Assembly: GCA_028715435.1 (NCBI GenBank)
Contig: JAQURU010000032.1
Coordinates: 1-7,821, forward strand
DNA from: Minisyncoccota bacterium
GTDB lineage: Bacteria > Patescibacteriota > Minisyncoccia > Minisyncoccales > CG1-02-41-26
Direction of reading: 5' to 3'
DNA: 7,821 bases
In this document: positions 4,764 through 7,821 of the stretch, one piece after another
How the letters are laid out: every line of letters begins with the position of its first letter
Position numbering within the stretch: the first letter of the stretch is position 1
Made by a program: the position numbers and the translations under genes
Notes under the pieces: generated by a model
Told to the model about the DNA's origin: nothing
Databases searched by the model: none
Seen by the model: the letters and a program-made list of their open reading frames with translations, nothing else

Positions 4764-6161
4764 TTAATATTCTTCCTCCCAGTGGTCAACAATAATAACT
4801 GGCGAATAAGAGGCTGTTCCAAAAGTGTCAGTAATAACATCTGGGTCAAAATAAACATCAAAACCCGCGATAGTGCTTGAGAAACTGATTTTGCGAGCAA
4901 CCAATCCTCCGTATATTGTGATTGGGCCTGGAACTGACTGAAACTTCATTTCATCTCCTGAATAAACCAGCCCTGTAACTTCCATACCTGCAGACCCAAA
5001 CCCTAAGAATTGCCCGCCATTTAATTTTCTTTTCGCTAACAACCCAGAAGGAAAATTGTCGTCTGGCTGCCCCGGCCTTATAACTTGTACAGATGAAAAC
5101 CCACACCTTAAATTAGGCGGCTCTGGCCTTGTCCAACAATTGCTTTCCCCTAAGTTTATATCCCTGTCTGAAGCTAACACCCCATTAACAATTACGCTCT
5201 GCCCTGCCCTTATATTAATATCTCCTTTTACGTAAATTGTGGCACCCAACGGAAACGAAATATCTGGATAATAATTCCATAAAACTTTTTCAAATTCTGC
5301 AGGCGTAAAAACACAATTTGTTTTACCATCGCTTCGTAAAGAGCCACAGTTGCTATTTTGAGCTGCTGATAAATAAGAAGAAGGGCTGGCTGAATCAAAA
5401 TCCAAAGGAGGTATTTCAATCACAGGAGGTGGACATTCAGTTGAATCATCACAGCCGCTTTCGCACACGTTAAAAGCGCAAACCCCTAAAGAAGAGACCT
5501 GCGAAAGTGAGGAAAGGTAGTTGTTGCCAACTAAAATTTTCCCATCAACGCTAACATCGCTAGAAAAATTGATGTTAAGGTTGTTCTTTATAAACAAATC
5601 TCCTCCATACACCCTTAAAGGATTGACCATTGTTAAGTCCACATTACCGCTCGCCCCGCCCGTGAATATTCCAAAAGTTAAATCAGAATTGCCAATAGCT
5701 TTAAAAACTTTAGCCTTAACAATCCTTTGGGCTTTTTTATTGGAATTGATTTCAAGAAAGGCCTTGGCAATAATTTCTGCTTGGGCACAGCCCAAATTAT
5801 TAACAGTAAGTTCGTATCCTCCATTGCTGAAGATTCCACCAATTCTTTGATATAAAGGAATTGACCAAGATGAACAACTTGGATCCCATGCAGTAGGCAA
5901 TGTCTCAAAGGCGCTTTTCCAGATTGGGTCGTTTTTCAATTTAAAAATTGCTTCCTGTATTCCCGCTTCGGCTAAATAATAAGTTTGGGTAGCAAATTTC
6001 TGGCTGTTTGCCATTGAAGATCCAGCCAAACTAAAAGAAATAAAATAAGCGGCCAAAAAAACCATTAGCCCTAAAACTAAAATAGCTATTATAAAAGCGC
6101 TCCCAGTTATACCCTGTTTTAATTTTAGAATTTTATTACTTATTTTACAAATTTCTGCCAT
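4764..6161 (-). CDS. PilX-like large minor pilin with beta-rich, cysteine-bearing C-terminal region
   Basis: With the start chosen here the protein has 465 residues. A leader of about 17 basic residues ends in KQG, followed by a hydrophobic helix (about 21-44) and the motif TYYLAEAGIQEAI (60-72), the hallmark of PilX N-terminal proteins. There is no Glu at +5 of the helix, as in PilX and GspK. The rest is much longer than Pseudomonas PilX (roughly 170-200 residues) and carries strand-rich stretches like bactofilin-type beta helices (about 186-214, 308-340 and 394-425). After the leader it has ten cysteines, four of them packed in 228-243, just before a proline run and the stretch IPPLDFDS. 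It is probably a tip-associated minor pilin, possibly adhesive. The ATG codons at 6167 and 6191 are also possible. I prefer 6161 because it gives the most pilin-like leader and overlaps pilW least (17 nt); a GGGTGGG run before 6191 keeps that option open. Confidence 0.85.
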   Translation of the reverse strand: MAEICKISNKILKLKQGITGSAFIIAILVLGLMVFLAAYFISFSLAGSSMANSQKFATQTYYLAEAGIQEAIFKLKNDPIWKSAFETLPTAWDPSCSSWSIPLYQRIGGIFSNGGYELTVNNLGCAQAEIIAKAFLEINSNKKAQRIVKAKVFKAIGNSDLTFGIFTGGASGNVDLTMVNPLRVYGGDLFIKNNLNINFSSDVSVDGKILVGNNYLSSLSQVSSLGVCAFNVCESGCDDSTECPPPVIEIPPLDFDSASPSSYLSAAQNSNCGSLRSDGKTNCVFTPAEFEKVLWNYYPDISFPLGATIYVKGDINIRAGQSVIVNGVLASDRDINLGESNCWTRPEPPNLRCGFSSVQVIRPGQPDDNFPSGLLAKRKLNGGQFLGFGSAGMEVTGLVYSGDEMKFQSVPGPITIYGGLVARKISFSSTIAGFDVYFDPDVITDTFGTASYSPVIIVDHWEEEY

Positions 6162-6759
6162 AAACATTAGTTTGAAAATCAATCTGCTCATTTTGTTTAC
6201 CCACCCTTAAAAAAACACTGATGGGTCCAGGCCGATAAAATTTTAATTCTTGGCCGCATTCACCAACAATTCTATCTTCTAGAATGCAACTATGGGCCTG
6301 AATAGGAACGCCATCAGTAATTTGAGAGTCGTTCCACCTAAAAAAATCAACGCATTCCCCGCAATTCTCAAAGCAATAAACTTTGTATTCTCTATGAATC
6401 TCCCCGGTTGCTCCATCGATAAAATATCTTATATAATAATAATCACTGCCCAAAGAGGCATAAGGAGAAGGGTTGTGCCCATCCTGAAATTCTATTTCAG
6501 ACGCTGGGGGAAAGGCAAGATTATCTTTAACTTGAGGCAAGGCGGTAACAATTTCTTGGGTTTGGCGCATTTCTCTATCCATGCGTTCTAATACCACTCG
6601 GGCGTTTTGCAAAATTTCCGCTCTTAGTTCGCTTTTTTTATAAAACCTTTGCGACAAAAAATAAATAGCAAAAATTAAAATAACTGAAACCGAAAAAATC
6701 GTCATTGATACCAACACTTCAACAAGAGTAAACCCATTTGATTTAATTTTTATTTTCAT
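6145..6759 (-). CDS. PilW/GspJ-like minor pseudopilin
   Basis: From the ATG at 6757-6759 the protein has 204 residues: a basic leader MKIKIKSNG, then the class III prepilin motif G9/FTLVEVL with the conserved Glu at +5 (E14), a hydrophobic helix (10-36), and LQNARVVLERMDREMRQT (about 51-68), which is typical of PulJ/GspJ and PilW. Prepilin peptidase would cut after G9. The remaining domain (70-204) has five cysteines, at 129, 133, 136, 158 and 168, the first three close together. The frame stays open up to 6831, but those extra codons overlap the pilV-like gene and would give an unsuitable 33-residue leader. The ATG at 6759 sits 5 nt after the upstream stop. The last 17 nt overlap the PilX-like start. 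Confidence 0.88.
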   Translation of the reverse strand: MKIKIKSNGFTLVEVLVSMTIFSVSVILIFAIYFLSQRFYKKSELRAEILQNARVVLERMDREMRQTQEIVTALPQVKDNLAFPPASEIEFQDGHNPSPYASLGSDYYYIRYFIDGATGEIHREYKVYCFENCGECVDFFRWNDSQITDGVPIQAHSCILEDRIVGECGQELKFYRPGPISVFLRVGKQNEQIDFQTNVYGRNL

Positions 6760-6764
6760 GTGAT

Positions 6765-7184
6765 CTATCTTTCGGCAAACAAAATAGATAGCTTTGTTTC
6801 TTTGCTTGCTCCTTTTAAGGGCGACTTCCAAGCAACCTTTACTTCTACTTTTTTTAAACCAGTAGCAAAGCTTACTTCCTGCAAGTTCGAATCAACATTA
6901 GTAATTTTAGTTTCACGAGCAAATTTTTCATAAGGAGCCCCCAATGAACTTTCAACAACAGTTCCAATAACCAATTCTCCGAATGATTTCACCGATAAGG
7001 CCTCTATTTTATCTTGAGCTGCGAAAACCGCTTGAGTTTCCATTTGATTTAAATTTTCAACACTTAATCCAATAGGAAAAATTTGCAGCACAACAACTAG
7101 CCCAATTGTAATAACTGACAAGGCCACCAAAACCTCTATAAGCGTAAACCCGTTTATTTTTTTATTAATATGGTTAATATACAT
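6765..7184 (-). CDS. PilV/GspI-like minor pseudopilin
   Basis: The 139-residue protein has a leader MYINHINKKING, then the prepilin motif G12/FTLIEVL with Glu at +5 (E17) and a hydrophobic helix (13-36). The following FPIGLSVENLNQMETQAVFA (about 36-55) and the cluster of alternating strands near 105-138 match PilV/GspI-type proteins (compare N-x-x-Q-x-x-x-A-x-x-A-A-Q-x-K-I-E). Prepilin peptidase would cut after G12. The protein has no cysteine, unlike the PilW- and PilX-like products. The ATG at 7182-7184 has no Shine-Dalgarno. It lies 54 nt after the FimT-like stop but only 18 nt after the second in-frame stop of that gene. Confidence 0.88.
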   Translation of the reverse strand: MYINHINKKINGFTLIEVLVALSVITIGLVVVLQIFPIGLSVENLNQMETQAVFAAQDKIEALSVKSFGELVIGTVVESSLGAPYEKFARETKITNVDSNLQEVSFATGLKKVEVKVAWKSPLKGASKETKLSILFAER

Positions 7185-7202
7185 AAACGTATTAACGTCG
7201 CA

Positions 7203-7241
7203 TTAATTTTGAGTTTTAACAAAACCCGACGGTTTTATTTA
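7203..7241 (-). other. In-frame stop and leftover 3' coding tail of the FimT/GspH-like gene
   Basis: The FimT/GspH-like frame ends at TAA (7241 to 7239). Reading on in the same frame gives IKPSGFVKTQN and then a second TAA (7205 to 7203). Joined to the preceding QTRTI, this makes the usual last strand of GspH/FimT domains, of the form TRTI-x-I-x-P-S-G-x-V. The stretch therefore looks like former coding sequence cut off by one nonsense codon; AAA (Lys) to TAA would be enough. Confidence 0.65.
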
Positions 7242-7661
7242 AATAGTTCTGGTTTGCCCGCTTGTGTTGCTTAAAACAAGCGAGCCTGGTTCAATTGAAG
7301 ACCCGTATGGGTTAAAAATTGCTGTTTCATTGGACAGGCCTACGATGTCAGAAATACTAATCGACGCAGGCAAATTTTTAGAAAATAAAGTCTGAACTGG
7401 ATCAGAAAATTTCAACAATGAGTAGGATTTATTGGAAAGGTCAAAGAATATGCCGTGATTAACTTGCTCTGTAACAGATAGCTGCTGAGCAAGCCGCAAA
7501 TCAGAAGTTAAGTTGCGCAACACAGCATTTAGTTCCATTGTTGGCTGATAATTATGAAAAGCTGCCCAGGAGATTCCCGCTAAAACAATGATAATCCCGA
7601 TTACCACCATAATTTCCACCATTGTGAACCCCTTGTTATTTGTTATTTGCTTTTTTGTCAT
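7239..7661 (-). CDS. FimT/GspH-like minor pseudopilin, C-terminus apparently truncated
   Basis: The 140-residue protein has leader MTKKQITNNKG, then the prepilin motif G11/FTMVEIMV with Glu at +5 (E16) and a hydrophobic helix (12-34). Next comes the FimT/GspH pattern LRNLTSDLRLAQQLSVTEQV (about 48-67) and a beta-rich domain with FNPYGSS near 116-122 and LVLSNTSGQTRTI at the end. This family normally has one more strand after that point, and the missing piece is encoded in frame just past the stop (7203-7238). The protein may therefore be short by about 11 residues or be made in full by read-through. FimT/FimU primes pilus assembly in known systems and can bind DNA in some naturally competent species. 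The ATG lies 3 nt after the pilC stop, without a Shine-Dalgarno. Confidence 0.85.
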   Translation of the reverse strand: MTKKQITNNKGFTMVEIMVVIGIIIVLAGISWAAFHNYQPTMELNAVLRNLTSDLRLAQQLSVTEQVNHGIFFDLSNKSYSLLKFSDPVQTLFSKNLPASISISDIVGLSNETAIFNPYGSSIEPGSLVLSNTSGQTRTI

Positions 7662-7664
7662 TCG

Positions 7665-7821
7665 TTATTTTATGCCTTCCATGATGCTAAACATTGGCTG
7701 CATCATTGAAACAGCAAAAAAACCAACAGCTCCCCCAACACACATAATCAACAATGGCTCCATAATAGCTGAAAGCCGCTCTGTGGAAGCGCCAGCTTCT
7801 TCTTCTAAAAAGTCAGCTAAT
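7665..7821 (-). CDS. pilC: PilC/GspF inner-membrane platform protein, C-terminal fragment (cut by window edge)
   Basis: The last 51 residues of a minus-strand gene are visible, ending at TAA (7667 to 7665). They read LADFLEEEAGASTERLSAIM, then EPLLIMCVGGAVGFFAVSMM, then QPMFSIMEGIK. The E-E-E acidic helix, the L-S-x-I-M-E-P-L segment, the last membrane helix and the closing MQPMFSIMEG form the well-known C-terminus of PilC/GspF. The protein is the membrane platform on which pilus motors act. The rest of the gene lies outside the window. The next gene starts 3 nt after its stop, so they share a transcript. Confidence 0.95.
   Translation of the reverse strand, partial: LADFLEEEAGASTERLSAIMEPLLIMCVGGAVGFFAVSMMQPMFSIMEGIK

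Noticed and set aside
6760..6831. A 24-codon N-terminal extension of the PilW-like gene.
   Set aside because: It overlaps the PilV-like gene and would place 33 residues before the cleavage glycine. The ATG at 6759 gives a normal 9-residue leader right after the upstream stop.

Overview
The window looks like a piece of a small-genome, AT-rich bacterium of the Patescibacteria/CPR type (Parcubacteria-like). This is an inference. It rests on a minimal type IV pilus operon with very tight gene overlaps, tRNA genes that do not encode CCA, almost no Shine-Dalgarno sequences, and an HtrA protease stripped of its membrane anchor. TGA, TAG and TAA all appear as normal stops (pilN ends in TGA), so the UGA=Gly code of Gracilibacteria/Absconditabacteria is not in use.

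Layout. (1) Positions 1-322: the start of a toxin-antitoxin pair on the minus strand. It has a well-formed promoter, an inverted-repeat operator candidate, a ribbon-helix-helix antitoxin and the first 14 codons of a RelE/ParE-like toxin cut by the window edge. (2) Positions 327-815, minus strand: tRNA-Arg(CCT), a 114-residue membrane protein and tRNA-Ala(GGC), packed so tightly that the coding region starts 1 nt after one tRNA and its stop codon touches the other. (3) Positions 821-1956, plus strand: an HtrA-like serine protease behind a promoter so close to the ATG that the mRNA should be leaderless, ending in a long bidirectional hairpin terminator. (4) Positions 1953-2157, minus strand: a two-gene tRNA operon, tRNA-Arg(TCT) then tRNA-His(GTG), with its own promoter. 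(5) Positions 2166-7821, minus strand: a type IV pilus operon, read in the order PilC (C-terminus only), FimT/GspH-like, PilV/GspI-like, PilW/GspJ-like, PilX-like, PilM, PilN, PilO and an unrecognised single-pass membrane protein.

How the pilus genes fit together. PilC is the inner-membrane platform. The FimT, PilV, PilW and PilX-like proteins are minor (pseudo)pilins that in known systems prime pilus assembly and form the tip. PilM, an actin-like cytoplasmic protein, binds the INLLPP motif of PilN, and PilN pairs with PilO to make the inner-membrane alignment complex. No major pilin, ATPase, PilQ secretin or recognisable PilP is present in this window; the last small membrane protein sits where PilP sits in Gram-negative operons but does not look like it.

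Most notable points: the FimT/GspH-like gene carries an in-frame TAA just before a stretch that still encodes the expected end of the fold; a coding gene seems to get its mRNA ends from tRNA processing; and divergent overlapping promoters drive htrA and the tRNA-Arg transcript. No mobile element, CRISPR array or clearly new multi-gene system is visible. No gene-free stretch longer than 300 bases exists.
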